A stretch of 64,000 bases of DNA from Nostoc sp. MS1 (GTDB taxonomy: Bacteria > Cyanobacteriota > Cyanobacteriia > Cyanobacteriales > Nostocaceae), in NCBI RefSeq assembly GCF_019976755.1, contig NZ_AP023441.1:5143501-5207500 (forward strand). The letters run 5' to 3'. Numbering within the stretch: position 1 is the first letter of the stretch; each line of letters begins with the position of its first letter. The position numbers and the translations under genes are program-made. Below are positions 43,427 through 53,700 of this stretch, piece after piece. The notes under the pieces are model-generated. The model saw only the letters and a program-made list of their open reading frames with translations. It made no database searches and was not told the origin of the DNA.

Positions 43427-44659
43427 CTAAGCTACAAACTGAATTACTCCCCATTGACCATTTGTTAACCAATGAGGGTCTGATTTGGTTAATTCTTCAA
43501 CAACTTCAGGTTTTAAACCTACTGCTACTTCTGATTTGAGGGTGCGTAAGGTTACCATTGGTGTTGGTAAATAGCAAATTATATCTGCAATGTTAGTAGT
43601 AAAATCCCAATGGCGATCGCCTAATAAGCGGCGATAATTTGCGTCGCCTTTAACTATAAGCAAACCTGTATTAGCTAACTCATCTTTGATATGTTTAGGC
43701 ATTTCCCAAAATGCTAAAGGTGATGTCCAAAAATAATCTTCAGACAATACTAAACACCCTGATGAAATGTGATGTTGCCATCTTTGAGCTAGAGATATGG
43801 CTTGTTTGTTGCTAGTAGCTAATAAATAACTTATTGTACCATGTACATCCTTAATCATAGCATCAGAAACGAAAGTTGGATGCGGTTTTAAATGTAGATA
43901 AACTTGATTAACTAACTTGCTACTTAATAAAAAATCTACTAAACATAAATCACAAATAAGTTCAAAACCAGCATTATCGACTATAAAATCGACACGTTGC
44001 ACTTGCGGATTAGTTAATAACTCACTAATTTTATCAGTATCATTTACTAAAATGTTAGCTAATTGGCTTTGCACATCAAATTGACTGCGATCGCCTTCAA
44101 ATGCTGACCACAAACTTAGGTCAACTCTATTCCCCCATAAAGCAAAATATAAAAGTGTAGTTAAAGCCGTTTGATTTGCTTTTGCCTCATTTTGAGAATC
44201 ATTCAACCATTGATTTACCTGCTCACATAAAAGGATAGTTGAATCGATTGAAGCTTCTAGACCTTGAGATTTTTGTAGTTGAAAGGGGTCAATACCTTGC
44301 CATCTACCAAGAGGAAAATATTGAGTAATTTCTAGAATTAGTCGATAGAAATAAGTTTCCACAAAAAACCAAGGAATATCTAGCCAACGCTGACCTTTGT
44401 AAGATTGGAGATATGTATCCCAAGCAGAATAATCTACGGTGGAATCATTTTCAAGCGGGAATAAACACCCTATAGGCAACTCTGTAGCTAAATTTTCTAA
44501 TTTGGCATTAATTTCAGATGAAAAATTATTTTCTACCACAACTCGACGGGCGATCGCAGGCATTCTTTGAGTAACTGTATACTCGGTAAAAGAACCGACT
44601 TCCGAGCCTACAAGTGCTGGCGGTAAAGGTAATTTTGGTATTTGAGAGTAATTGTTCAC
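43427..44659 (-). CDS. DUF89 / ARMT1-like damage-control phosphatase
   Basis: A 410-residue member of the DUF89 metal-dependent phosphatase family, subfamily III (ARMT1-like). Key parts: DFIVDNAGFELICDLCLVDF (Asp-Asn metal motif), the phosphate-binding LHLKPHPTFVSDAM and LLIVKGDANYRRLLGDRHW. Such enzymes hydrolyse damaged phosphometabolites such as fructose-1-phosphate and related sugar phosphates. It lies 8 bases after the alpha/beta hydrolase gene, so the two are co-transcribed. Confidence 0.88.
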   Translation of the reverse strand: MNNYSQIPKLPLPPALVGSEVGSFTEYTVTQRMPAIARRVVVENNFSSEINAKLENLATELPIGCLFPLENDSTVDYSAWDTYLQSYKGQRWLDIPWFFVETYFYRLILEITQYFPLGRWQGIDPFQLQKSQGLEASIDSTILLCEQVNQWLNDSQNEAKANQTALTTLLYFALWGNRVDLSLWSAFEGDRSQFDVQSQLANILVNDTDKISELLTNPQVQRVDFIVDNAGFELICDLCLVDFLLSSKLVNQVYLHLKPHPTFVSDAMIKDVHGTISYLLATSNKQAISLAQRWQHHISSGCLVLSEDYFWTSPLAFWEMPKHIKDELANTGLLIVKGDANYRRLLGDRHWDFTTNIADIICYLPTPMVTLRTLKSEVAVGLKPEVVEELTKSDPHWLTNGQWGVIQFVA

Positions 44660-44667
44660 AATTTTTC

Positions 44668-45561
44668 TTACCCTTGTTGATTGATAAACTGTAAAATATG
44701 TTGAGATGTCGTTTGTGGCTGTTCAATTTGGGGCGCGTGACCACAATTTTTGAGTTTAATTAGCGCAGAATTAGTAATATCTCGGTGAAACTTTTCAGCA
44801 TCTCCAGATGGGAGCATATTATCATCTTCTCCCCATAAAATTAGTGTTTGTTTGTCAACCTGGGTAATTCTATTCGCCAAGTCTCTATAACCACCAGTTT
44901 TGACATAAGCAATCATAGCATCATGCCAACCAGACATTTCTTGATGTAGCATGGCACATTGAATAGCCGAAATGATTTTTATATCTATATTAGGTAAAAT
45001 ACTAGCTATATTTAACGCTATAATTTGGCGCTGGCGTAGATATTCCACAGCAACAAAGTCAAAGGGAGGAAACAAGTATTGGCTAAAAGTAGGTGCAGAA
45101 GTATAACCCAAACTATTAATCAGTACTAAGGATTTTACAGCTTTGGGATAAGTAAGAGTAAAGTCAATTGCCGTAGCACCTCCCATTGATGCACCTACCA
45201 GTACAATAGGTTGATTAATTAAATTTTTCCAAAATTCGTAAAGGTGAATTTTGATAGTATCTGGACTGTATTTTATTGCTTTTTGCCTTTGTGTAAAGCC
45301 AAAACCTAACAAATCTACTGCCCATGTTTCATTTTGAGTAGCAAGTAATGGCAATAGAAGCCGAAACTCCAAGATAGAACTGTCAAAGCCGTGTAGTAAC
45401 AGAATTGGGGTTCCTCCCCTACCTTGGTGTATGTATGTTGTGAGGATTGGTTGCTGACTAAGGGACGTTGCAAGGGGAATCCTCTCTATATTTTCCACAA
45501 AAGCGATCGCCTCTGCGTCTTTGAGTTGATTAACTTGTGATGGCAAAAAACTGGGAAACAT
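44668..45561 (-). CDS. Alpha/beta hydrolase
   Basis: A 297-residue hydrolase. Oxyanion strand ILLLHGFDSS, nucleophile elbow VGASMGGATAID, acid in LILWGEDDNMLP and His in KNCGHAPQIEQP give a complete triad. The substrate is unknown. It is the first gene of a two-gene unit with the ARMT1-like phosphatase. Confidence 0.9.
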   Translation of the reverse strand: MFPSFLPSQVNQLKDAEAIAFVENIERIPLATSLSQQPILTTYIHQGRGGTPILLLHGFDSSILEFRLLLPLLATQNETWAVDLLGFGFTQRQKAIKYSPDTIKIHLYEFWKNLINQPIVLVGASMGGATAIDFTLTYPKAVKSLVLINSLGYTSAPTFSQYLFPPFDFVAVEYLRQRQIIALNIASILPNIDIKIISAIQCAMLHQEMSGWHDAMIAYVKTGGYRDLANRITQVDKQTLILWGEDDNMLPSGDAEKFHRDITNSALIKLKNCGHAPQIEQPQTTSQHILQFINQQG

Positions 45562-45631
45562 TTGATAAATGCCTCAACTCACAATTTCCCCTTACGGGGG
45601 CTAAAACTAGAATGACGGTATTTTTACTTAA

Positions 45632-45661
45632 TTTAACCGTTTGCTAGGCATTTCTTAATCT
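45632..45661 (+). promoter_or_regulatory. Possible degenerate Pho box
   Basis: Three octamers at 11-base spacing with TTT spacers: TTTAACCG, GCTAGGCA, CTTAATCT. The outer two resemble the cyanobacterial (C/T)TTAACCT element; the middle one is poor. It is 180 bases upstream of the giant phosphatase gene, where phosphate control would make sense. Confidence 0.25.
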
Positions 45662-45838
45662 AACTGGGATAGCGTGAAACACTGAATCAACTGTTGATAT
45701 AACAGTGCCTTAGCGATCGCTCAAACTGTGGGGTATATCTTTGCAGTTGAAATTTTCATGCCAAACCGCAAGAAGATAATGCGATCGCCTATTGCTTCCA
45801 AACATACAGAGCTGAGATTTTAAGTTTAGCCGCAATTT

Positions 45839-48800
45839 ATGGTAACTACTAATTCTGTTCGCTTTTCTCAGTTTAACGCCTCCCTCAATCGCAACGCTGA
45901 GGGTAAGTTAATCACTGATCTATCTACCCCCGATAATGCTCAAGCAAAAGCTGTAGCTGAGATTATCCAACGCAATAACCCGGATGTCTTACTAATTAAC
46001 GAGTTTGACTACGTTCAGGAAAACCCACTACAAGCAGTCCAACTATTTCAGCAGAACTACCTGAAAGTCAGCCAAAATGGTGCGACTCCTGTTGAATATC
46101 CTTATATATATATAGCTCCTTCTAACACTGGTATAGCTTCTGGGTTTGATTTAGACAACAATGGGCAAATTGTTACTACCCCAGGCGCACCAGGATATGG
46201 TAATGATGCCTTCGGATTTGGAGATTTTCCTGGTCAATATGGGATGCTATTACTTTCCAAATATCCCATTGACACTGCCAACGTTCGCACCTTCCACAAC
46301 TTTCTGTGGAAGGATATGCCAGATTCTTTGTTAAGTACTATTAGTAGCCCTGGCAGTAACGAATCTTGGTACTCAGAAGCAGAAAAAAATGTCCTCCGTC
46401 TCTCATCTAAAAGTCACTGGGATGTCCCCATCAAAATCAACGGTGAGACAATTCATGTTTTAGTTAGCCATCCCACACCGCCAACCTTTGATACTGCTGA
46501 AGACCGCAACGGTAAGCGCAACCATGATGAAATCCGCTTTTGGGCAGATTATATTACCCCAGGTAAAGGTAATTACATCTATGACGATGGGGGTAAAACA
46601 GGTGGTTTAGCGGCTGGGTCACGCTTTGTTATTATGGGGGATCAAAATGCTGATCCTTTAGATGGTGATAGCTTTGATAATGCTATTCGACAACTCTTGC
46701 AAAATCCCAATATCAATACGAATGTCGTTCCTACAAGCCCAGGCGGGCCGCAACAAGCTGTTTTACAAGGCGGCGCTAACAACAGCCAACAAGGCAACCC
46801 TGCCTTTGATACCGCAGATTTTGCTGACACAGCCCCAGGTAATTTACGCACAGATTACGTCTTACCTTCAGCCGATTTACAAATCATTGACTCTAAAGTA
46901 TTTTGGCCTCTCAATACTAACCCACAATTTACGCCTGTAGGTACTTTCCCTTTTCCCAGTTCTGACCATCGCCTAGTTTATGCAGATGTACAAGTAGGGG
47001 CGACAGTCGCAGGTAAAACGGTGACAAATGCTGGATTTATAGGACAGCAAATTTTCCCCACAGGCTTTATTCCCAATGGCGCAGCCGGAACGGTTAATGG
47101 TAATGCAACCCCAGTTGGAGGCTTATCTGGTGTTGCTTACGATGCCGCTAACAATCGTTACTACGCCATCTCAGACGATCGCTCACAAAATGGCCCTGCT
47201 CGGTTCTATACTTTTACTGGCAATCCCTCTACAGGCATAACTTTTACCAACGTAACGCCGCTTAAAGACACTAATGGTAACTTTTTTGCACCGTTGAGTT
47301 TAGACCCTGAAGATATTGCCCTGACTAACAAAGGTACTGTTTTTATTACCTCGGAAGGCGAAGTAAATATCAATGCTGGTCGGGTAACAAATCCGTTTAT
47401 CAAAGAGTTTTCCTTAACGACTGGTCAGGAATTGCGATCGCTATCCGTTCCGACAAAATTCTTGCCTGTAGTCGAAGATACAAATGGTGACGGTATTATC
47501 AACAATGGTGATACACAGAAATCTGGCGTGCGTAATAACTTAGCGTTTGAAAGTCTCACCATCACACCAGACCAAAAAACCTTATACACCGCCACCGAAA
47601 ACGCCCTATTCCAAGACGGGCCGACTACTACCACTACTACAGGTACTCGTTCTCGGATTATTCAATACAACTTGGTTTCAGGACAACCTGAAAAAGAATA
47701 CCTCTACATCACTGACCCAGCCGTCACACCAAACCCAGCTACAGGCTTTAGAGATAATGGTTTGGTAGATTTACTCGCCATTGATAATCGTGGCACGTTA
47801 TTGGCATTAGAACGTTCTTTTGCTGAAGGTGTAGGAAACACCATCAAAATCTACGAAATCAGTCTGCAAGGGGCGACTGATATTAGTACCATCAACTCAC
47901 TAGATTTGAGTCCAGAACAGTTAGCAGCAATTCAACCAGCGCAAAAACGTTTGGTATTGAATCTAAATGATTTGAATCTATCGACAGGGTTGGACAATAT
48001 TGAAGGTCTAGATTTTGGCCCCAAACTACCCGATGGTCGTCAATCAATTGTGCTGGTGAGTGATAATAACTTCAGCCAGACTCAATTTACCCAAATCCTG
48101 ACTTTAGGTGCAGATTTAATTCCTACAGTTGCCCCCAGAGTCGAAACCCGTCCTGATTTGTTGGATGATGATATTCAAAATGCTGATGCTGATGACCCAG
48201 CAATTTATGTCAACGCCAACAATTCAGCCGACAGCTTAGTCTTAACATCTGTCAAAAATGGTGGGTTGCGGGTTTATAACTTATCTGGCGAATTGTTGCA
48301 GACAGTTAATCCTGGAAATATCCGCTACAACAATATAGATTTGCAATACGGCTTTAAGCTGGGTAATCAAACAATCGATATTGCCGTAGCCAGCGATCGC
48401 CAAAATGATAAACTGGCAATCTTCAAGATTAACCCCAACAACCCCGGTCAATATTTAGAAGAAATCACCGACAGCAGTATCGGGGCTATCTTCCAAGCAT
48501 CACCCTTTGACCCTCCCTATTCCTCCTCCTCTCGCAGTGCTTATGGTGTTACCCTATACCGTAGCCCTGTTACCAATGATTACTACGTCTTCGTTAACCG
48601 TCGGCAAACTGGCGATGTAGCGCAGTTTAAGCTAATCGACAAAAGTAACGGCAAGATTGATGCGGAGAGAGTACGGCAATTTACTATACCAACAATATCA
48701 GAGCGATCGCCCCAAACTGAGGGTATGGTAGCCGACCAAGAAACAGGCTTTTTATACATCGGTCAGGAGGATGTGGGGATTTGGAAATTCGATGCAGAAC

Positions 48801-51800
48801 CAGACCGCAGTAGTTCAGGCACATTGATAGATAAAGTCCGGGCTTTGGGTGGTACTCGTCTTACCGATGATGTAGAAGGTTTAACTATTTACTACGGCAA
48901 AGATGGTCAAGGCTACCTATTAGCATCCAGTCAGGGAGATAACACATTTGTTGCTTACGACCGCCAAGGCAATAACAGCTATTTAGGTAGCTTTGCCGTA
49001 GGTAACAACGGGTCTATTGATAGTGTGCAAGAGTCTGATGGGGCAGATGTAGTCAACGTCTCCTTAGGCCCCAACTTCCCCAATGGATTATTCATCACTC
49101 AAGACGGTTCTAACGACCCCGCAACCATAGTTGATGGCGAAAACATCAGCAGCAACTTTAAATTTGTGCCTTGGGAAAACATCGCCAATGCCTTCCCCAA
49201 CCCTTTAACCATAGACACCGCTAGTTACAATCCTCGCAATCCTCAATCTATGATTCCCCCCAAAGTCACCCTCAAAGGTTTTGCAGTCCTCCCAGCTGAT
49301 AGCTTTGCTGAAGGCCCACCATCTGGTAGCGCCATTACAGGTACAAATGGCCGGAATGTACCCTTTGCTAAACAACCAATACAAGGGTTTAGTGCTGTAC
49401 AAAAGGCTAGTGATAATAGCTTCTATTTCTTATCTGACAACGGTTATGGCAGCAAAGACAATAGTGCTGATTTCCTCCTGCGGATTCAGCGTCTAGACCC
49501 TAGTTTCCGTGGTTTAGAAGTTGGGGGTAATGGTAGCGTTAAGACATTGGGTTTTATCCAACTATCTGACCCTGATAAGAAAGTTCCTTTCAAGATTGTT
49601 AATGAAAATACTACTGAACGCCTCCTCACTGGTGCAGACTTCGATGTCGAATCTTTAGTCATCGCCGAAGATGGTACATTTTGGATTGGGGATGAGTTCG
49701 GCCCTTACCTACTCCACTTTGATGCTACAGGTAAGCTTTTAGATACGCCTATTCCCACACCAAATATCACCAATCTCAACACCTTAGATGGTCAACCCCC
49801 AATTGTCATTGGACACCGAGGCGCAAGTGGTGAACGGCCAGAACACACCCTTGGTTCATACATGCTGGCAATTGAACGCGGTGCAGACTTCATCGAACCC
49901 GATTTAGTCGTTACTAAAGATGGTGTACTTATAGCCCGTCACGAACCGAATCTCATCAACACCACCGATGTAGCCGACCGTCCAGAGTTTGCCAACCGCA
50001 GAACTACAAAACTTGTTGATGGCGTAGCCGAAGAAGGCTTCTTTGCTGAAGACTTTACCCTAGCGGAAATCAAAACCCTCCGGGCAAGAATCCAGCCTAG
50101 TTTCCGCCCTCAAGTGTTTAACGATTTGTATGAAATTCCTACCTTCCAAGAAATCATCGATTTGGTGAAGCAGGTAGAAAGAGATACAGGTAAAAAGATT
50201 GGCATTTATCCAGAAACCAAGCACCCAACATACTTTAGCGATCAAGGTTTCAATATTAGCCAAAAGCTAATTGATGTCTTAGTTGCTAATAATTTTACTG
50301 ACCCCTCACGGGTATTTATTCAGTCTTTTGAGGTGGGGAATCTCAAGGAACTGAATAATGTGATCATGCCCGCAGCTGGTATTGATATACCATTGGTGCA
50401 ATTATTAGATGCGATAGATGTCAATTTGGATGGTTCACTACAAGAGGCCAAACCTTATGATTTCGTTGTTAGTGGCGACTCCCGCACCTATGGAGATTTA
50501 AGAACCCCCGCAGGTTTACAAGAAATTGCCACCTACGCCGAAGGGATTGGGCCTTGGAAACGGATGATTGTTTCCGTCAAAGGCGTTGATAACAATGGTG
50601 ATGGGCAAGCAGATGATGTCAACGGCGATGGCTTAGTTAACGATGCCGATAAAACCCTGACTACACCTACTTCCTTGGTGCAAGATGCCCACAATGCAGG
50701 GTTATTAGTCCACCCCTACACCTTCCGCAACGAAGGACGATATCTAGCCGCAGATTATAACGGTAATCCGCAAGCAGAATTTAGCCAATACATCCAGTTA
50801 GGTGTAGATGGTTACTTTACAGACTTCCCCGGTACTGGTGATTTTGTCCGTGACCAGTTAACAGGGCAGTTTGTCAGGTCGCCGCAAAACCCCGATGTGT
50901 TGAATCAGCGAGAGTTTGACACTTTAACTGGAAAAGCACCTTTGGTAATTGGTCATCGTGGCGCAAGTGGATCGCGTCCTGAACATACCTTAGAATCGTA
51001 TAAATTAGCGATCGCTCAAGGTGCAGATTTTATCGAACCCGATTTAGTCGCTACTAAAGATGGCAGATTAATTGCCCGTCACGAAAATGCTTTGGCAATT
51101 CTCAATGCCGATGGTACAGTTAATTTAACAGACACCAGCACCGATATTTACCTCCGTCGTGAGTTTGCTGACCGCCTCACCACTAAAGTTATTGATGGAC
51201 GCACAATTAGGGGTTGGTTTACAGAAGACCTGACCCTAGCAGAAATCAAAACCCTCAATGCCATTGAACGGCTACCCAATCTGCGGGGAACCAGATTTAA
51301 TAATGATGGGCTGAAAGTGCCTACCTTAGAAGAAATTATTGATTTGGTGAAGCAGGTAGAAGCTGAAACAGGTCGGAAAATTGGTATTTATCCTGAAACT
51401 AAGCACCCCACCTATTTCGCCTCACAAGGTAGACGCATTGATGGAACACCCATCAATACCAGTCTGGGCAAATTACTCGTTGATACCCTAGTAGCGAAAA
51501 ACTTTACTGACCCCTCACGGATATTTATTCAATCCTTCGAGGTAGGCAATCTCAAGGAATTAAAACAGAACTTAATGCCAGCTGCGGGTATTAACATTCC
51601 TTTGATACAACTATTTGGCGGCACTACTCAACAACCCTATGATTTCGTTGTTAGCGGTGATACTCGCACCTATGGAGATTTAACTAAACCCACAGAACTG
51701 GCAGCTATTGCCACCTATGCCGCAGGTATCGGCCCCAGCAAACGCTCAATTGTTCCCGCCACTACAGTAGACCGGAATGGCGATGGTAAACCAGATGACC

Positions 51801-53635
51801 TCAATGGTGATGGTCTGATTAACGATGCTGATACGGTTTTAGGTACACCCACAACGCTGGTAAAAGATGCCCACTCTGTAGGCTTACAGGTACATCCCTA
51901 TACCTTCCGCAACGAAGGCATATTCTTGGCATCAGATTACAATGGCAATCCAATAAAAGAATATGAACAATTCATCAATTTAGGTGTTGATGCCTTCTTT
52001 ACAGACTTCCCTGGAACTGGCGATTTAGTCCGCGACCAATTTGTAGGACAACCAGCCGTTGCTAACCTTGGTGGTTCTAAAGGTTTTGAAGGTTTAGCCA
52101 TCAGTCCCGATCAAAAAACTTTGTACCCATTACTCGAAGGTACGGTGGCTGGTGATCCTCCAGGTTCACTGCGGATTTATAAATTTGATGTAGCATCCAA
52201 GCAATATCAAGGTTTAGTTGGTTATTACAAATTAGACAACCCCAGCTATGCTATTGGTGACTTCACTGTAGTTAATGACAATGAATATCTAGTAATTGAA
52301 CGCGACAATAATCAAGGTAGTGCAGCCCAGTTCAAGAAAATCTTCAAAGTTGACTTCTCCAAAAAAGATGCCAATGGCTTTGTTGAGAAGGAAGAAATCG
52401 TAGACTTGTTGAATATTCAAGACCCCAACGACTTGAATAAAGATGGCAGCACTAAATTTACCTTCCCCTTTACCACCATTGAAGATGTCTTAGTCTTAGA
52501 TGCCAACACAATCTTAGTTGCTAACGACAATAATTATCCTTTCTCTAGAGGTAGAGCAGGGGATATTGACAACAACGAAATCATCATTTTGGATCTAGAT
52601 AAGCCCCTCAACGTTGAGCATTCCTTAGTCAAGAATGTCGAAAATGATATTTTTACGATCAAAAGCATTGGTCAAGCCAGACTGCAAGTAGACCTCACCG
52701 GACGCACAACTAACCGCACCAACGAATTAGGTGTGTTTACTGTAGACGATGCCCAAGGCAGAATCAACGGTATCGCACCAGGACAAGCAGGTTATACTCA
52801 AGCTGCTTTAGCAAGGGCGAAAACAATTTTCTCCGTACTGAATCGAGGTTTGAATAACGTCAATGTCTCTCGCAGCTTGGAATTTGATTCAGGCGATCGC
52901 CTACGCTTCTTTGTAGTAAAAGATGGTACAACTGACGGTGTACTGGCTGGAAATATCCCTCTTGCCAACGTTGTCTTTGCTAGTAACACAACCCAAAAAG
53001 TTACCGACTTGGGTAATGATAATTTTTCTCTAGCTTGGGAAATTCAACCAAATAACGGTCAGAACTTCCAAGATTTAGTAGTCAAGATTCAATCAATCAG
53101 CCAAGATTTACCCATCGGTACAGATGTGCAAGGCGAGTCCCAAGCAGAACTCATCGACTTACGCACTCTCACAGGTTCGGTTAAAGTTGATTTTGTCGTC
53201 AACAAAGATGCTTCTTATAGAAACTACGTCAGCTTCTATCGAGTTACCGATGTTAACGGTGGTATCGACATCAATAACGATGGTAATGCAGATATCTTAC
53301 CCGGACAGGCTGGTTATACTGAAGCTGCTGTAAGAGCGCGTGTTGCAGGCATTAACCTCACAGCCAACCAAGGCACAGCCAATTACACTGCTAACCTCCA
53401 AGCAGGTTACATTTATGCACCATTTATCATTGCCAATGGTACACCAGAAGCAATATTGGATAGTAACCCTAACAATAATTCCCCAGTTTACTTCTCATTC
53501 TTAGGTGCTAATCCCAGAAACACAGACCAAATTACCTTGTTAGGCAATAACATCTTTGGCTTTGAAGACTTACCCAGAGGAGGAGACAGAGATTTCAACG
53601 ATATGATTGTCCGCGTTAATTTATCCGTTGCTTAG
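45839..53635 (+). CDS. Giant multidomain phosphoesterase: endonuclease/phosphatase, phytases, two GDPDs
   Basis: A protein of 2598 residues. In order: endonuclease/exonuclease/phosphatase domain (about 1-385; NEFDYV, GDQNADPLDG, SDHRLVYAD), esterase-like phytase domain (390-757), beta-propeller phytase (767-1090; DADDPAIYV, QTEGMVADQETGFLYIGQED), first half of a second esterase-like phytase (1140-1302), two glycerophosphodiester phosphodiesterases (1320-1690 and 1700-2060; both with IGHRGASG and EPDLV.TKDG), the second half of the split domain (2073-2285) and two C-terminal DUF4114 modules (FGFEDLPRGGDRDFNDM near 2571). There is no N-terminal signal peptide; the C-terminus suggests type I secretion, which is inference. 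It should release phosphate from phytate, nucleic acid and phospholipid heads outside the cell. Confidence 0.93.
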   Translation: MVTTNSVRFSQFNASLNRNAEGKLITDLSTPDNAQAKAVAEIIQRNNPDVLLINEFDYVQENPLQAVQLFQQNYLKVSQNGATPVEYPYIYIAPSNTGIASGFDLDNNGQIVTTPGAPGYGNDAFGFGDFPGQYGMLLLSKYPIDTANVRTFHNFLWKDMPDSLLSTISSPGSNESWYSEAEKNVLRLSSKSHWDVPIKINGETIHVLVSHPTPPTFDTAEDRNGKRNHDEIRFWADYITPGKGNYIYDDGGKTGGLAAGSRFVIMGDQNADPLDGDSFDNAIRQLLQNPNINTNVVPTSPGGPQQAVLQGGANNSQQGNPAFDTADFADTAPGNLRTDYVLPSADLQIIDSKVFWPLNTNPQFTPVGTFPFPSSDHRLVYADVQVGATVAGKTVTNAGFIGQQIFPTGFIPNGAAGTVNGNATPVGGLSGVAYDAANNRYYAISDDRSQNGPARFYTFTGNPSTGITFTNVTPLKDTNGNFFAPLSLDPEDIALTNKGTVFITSEGEVNINAGRVTNPFIKEFSLTTGQELRSLSVPTKFLPVVEDTNGDGIINNGDTQKSGVRNNLAFESLTITPDQKTLYTATENALFQDGPTTTTTTGTRSRIIQYNLVSGQPEKEYLYITDPAVTPNPATGFRDNGLVDLLAIDNRGTLLALERSFAEGVGNTIKIYEISLQGATDISTINSLDLSPEQLAAIQPAQKRLVLNLNDLNLSTGLDNIEGLDFGPKLPDGRQSIVLVSDNNFSQTQFTQILTLGADLIPTVAPRVETRPDLLDDDIQNADADDPAIYVNANNSADSLVLTSVKNGGLRVYNLSGELLQTVNPGNIRYNNIDLQYGFKLGNQTIDIAVASDRQNDKLAIFKINPNNPGQYLEEITDSSIGAIFQASPFDPPYSSSSRSAYGVTLYRSPVTNDYYVFVNRRQTGDVAQFKLIDKSNGKIDAERVRQFTIPTISERSPQTEGMVADQETGFLYIGQEDVGIWKFDAEPDRSSSGTLIDKVRALGGTRLTDDVEGLTIYYGKDGQGYLLASSQGDNTFVAYDRQGNNSYLGSFAVGNNGSIDSVQESDGADVVNVSLGPNFPNGLFITQDGSNDPATIVDGENISSNFKFVPWENIANAFPNPLTIDTASYNPRNPQSMIPPKVTLKGFAVLPADSFAEGPPSGSAITGTNGRNVPFAKQPIQGFSAVQKASDNSFYFLSDNGYGSKDNSADFLLRIQRLDPSFRGLEVGGNGSVKTLGFIQLSDPDKKVPFKIVNENTTERLLTGADFDVESLVIAEDGTFWIGDEFGPYLLHFDATGKLLDTPIPTPNITNLNTLDGQPPIVIGHRGASGERPEHTLGSYMLAIERGADFIEPDLVVTKDGVLIARHEPNLINTTDVADRPEFANRRTTKLVDGVAEEGFFAEDFTLAEIKTLRARIQPSFRPQVFNDLYEIPTFQEIIDLVKQVERDTGKKIGIYPETKHPTYFSDQGFNISQKLIDVLVANNFTDPSRVFIQSFEVGNLKELNNVIMPAAGIDIPLVQLLDAIDVNLDGSLQEAKPYDFVVSGDSRTYGDLRTPAGLQEIATYAEGIGPWKRMIVSVKGVDNNGDGQADDVNGDGLVNDADKTLTTPTSLVQDAHNAGLLVHPYTFRNEGRYLAADYNGNPQAEFSQYIQLGVDGYFTDFPGTGDFVRDQLTGQFVRSPQNPDVLNQREFDTLTGKAPLVIGHRGASGSRPEHTLESYKLAIAQGADFIEPDLVATKDGRLIARHENALAILNADGTVNLTDTSTDIYLRREFADRLTTKVIDGRTIRGWFTEDLTLAEIKTLNAIERLPNLRGTRFNNDGLKVPTLEEIIDLVKQVEAETGRKIGIYPETKHPTYFASQGRRIDGTPINTSLGKLLVDTLVAKNFTDPSRIFIQSFEVGNLKELKQNLMPAAGINIPLIQLFGGTTQQPYDFVVSGDTRTYGDLTKPTELAAIATYAAGIGPSKRSIVPATTVDRNGDGKPDDLNGDGLINDADTVLGTPTTLVKDAHSVGLQVHPYTFRNEGIFLASDYNGNPIKEYEQFINLGVDAFFTDFPGTGDLVRDQFVGQPAVANLGGSKGFEGLAISPDQKTLYPLLEGTVAGDPPGSLRIYKFDVASKQYQGLVGYYKLDNPSYAIGDFTVVNDNEYLVIERDNNQGSAAQFKKIFKVDFSKKDANGFVEKEEIVDLLNIQDPNDLNKDGSTKFTFPFTTIEDVLVLDANTILVANDNNYPFSRGRAGDIDNNEIIILDLDKPLNVEHSLVKNVENDIFTIKSIGQARLQVDLTGRTTNRTNELGVFTVDDAQGRINGIAPGQAGYTQAALARAKTIFSVLNRGLNNVNVSRSLEFDSGDRLRFFVVKDGTTDGVLAGNIPLANVVFASNTTQKVTDLGNDNFSLAWEIQPNNGQNFQDLVVKIQSISQDLPIGTDVQGESQAELIDLRTLTGSVKVDFVVNKDASYRNYVSFYRVTDVNGGIDINNDGNADILPGQAGYTEAAVRARVAGINLTANQGTANYTANLQAGYIYAPFIIANGTPEAILDSNPNNNSPVYFSFLGANPRNTDQITLLGNNIFGFEDLPRGGDRDFNDMIVRVNLSVA

Positions 53636-53663
53636 TTACTGACGATATTGTTGGTTTAGGCGT

Positions 53664-53696
53664 TAATTGGTAATGGTTTTCTCCCATTACCAATTA
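53664..53696. terminator. 13-bp inverted repeat between convergent genes
   Basis: TAATTGGTAATGG, a 7-base loop, CCATTACCAATTA. It could end both the giant phosphoesterase and the glutamate-receptor-like genes; no T-run is present. Confidence 0.7.
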
Positions 53697-53700
53697 TCAA

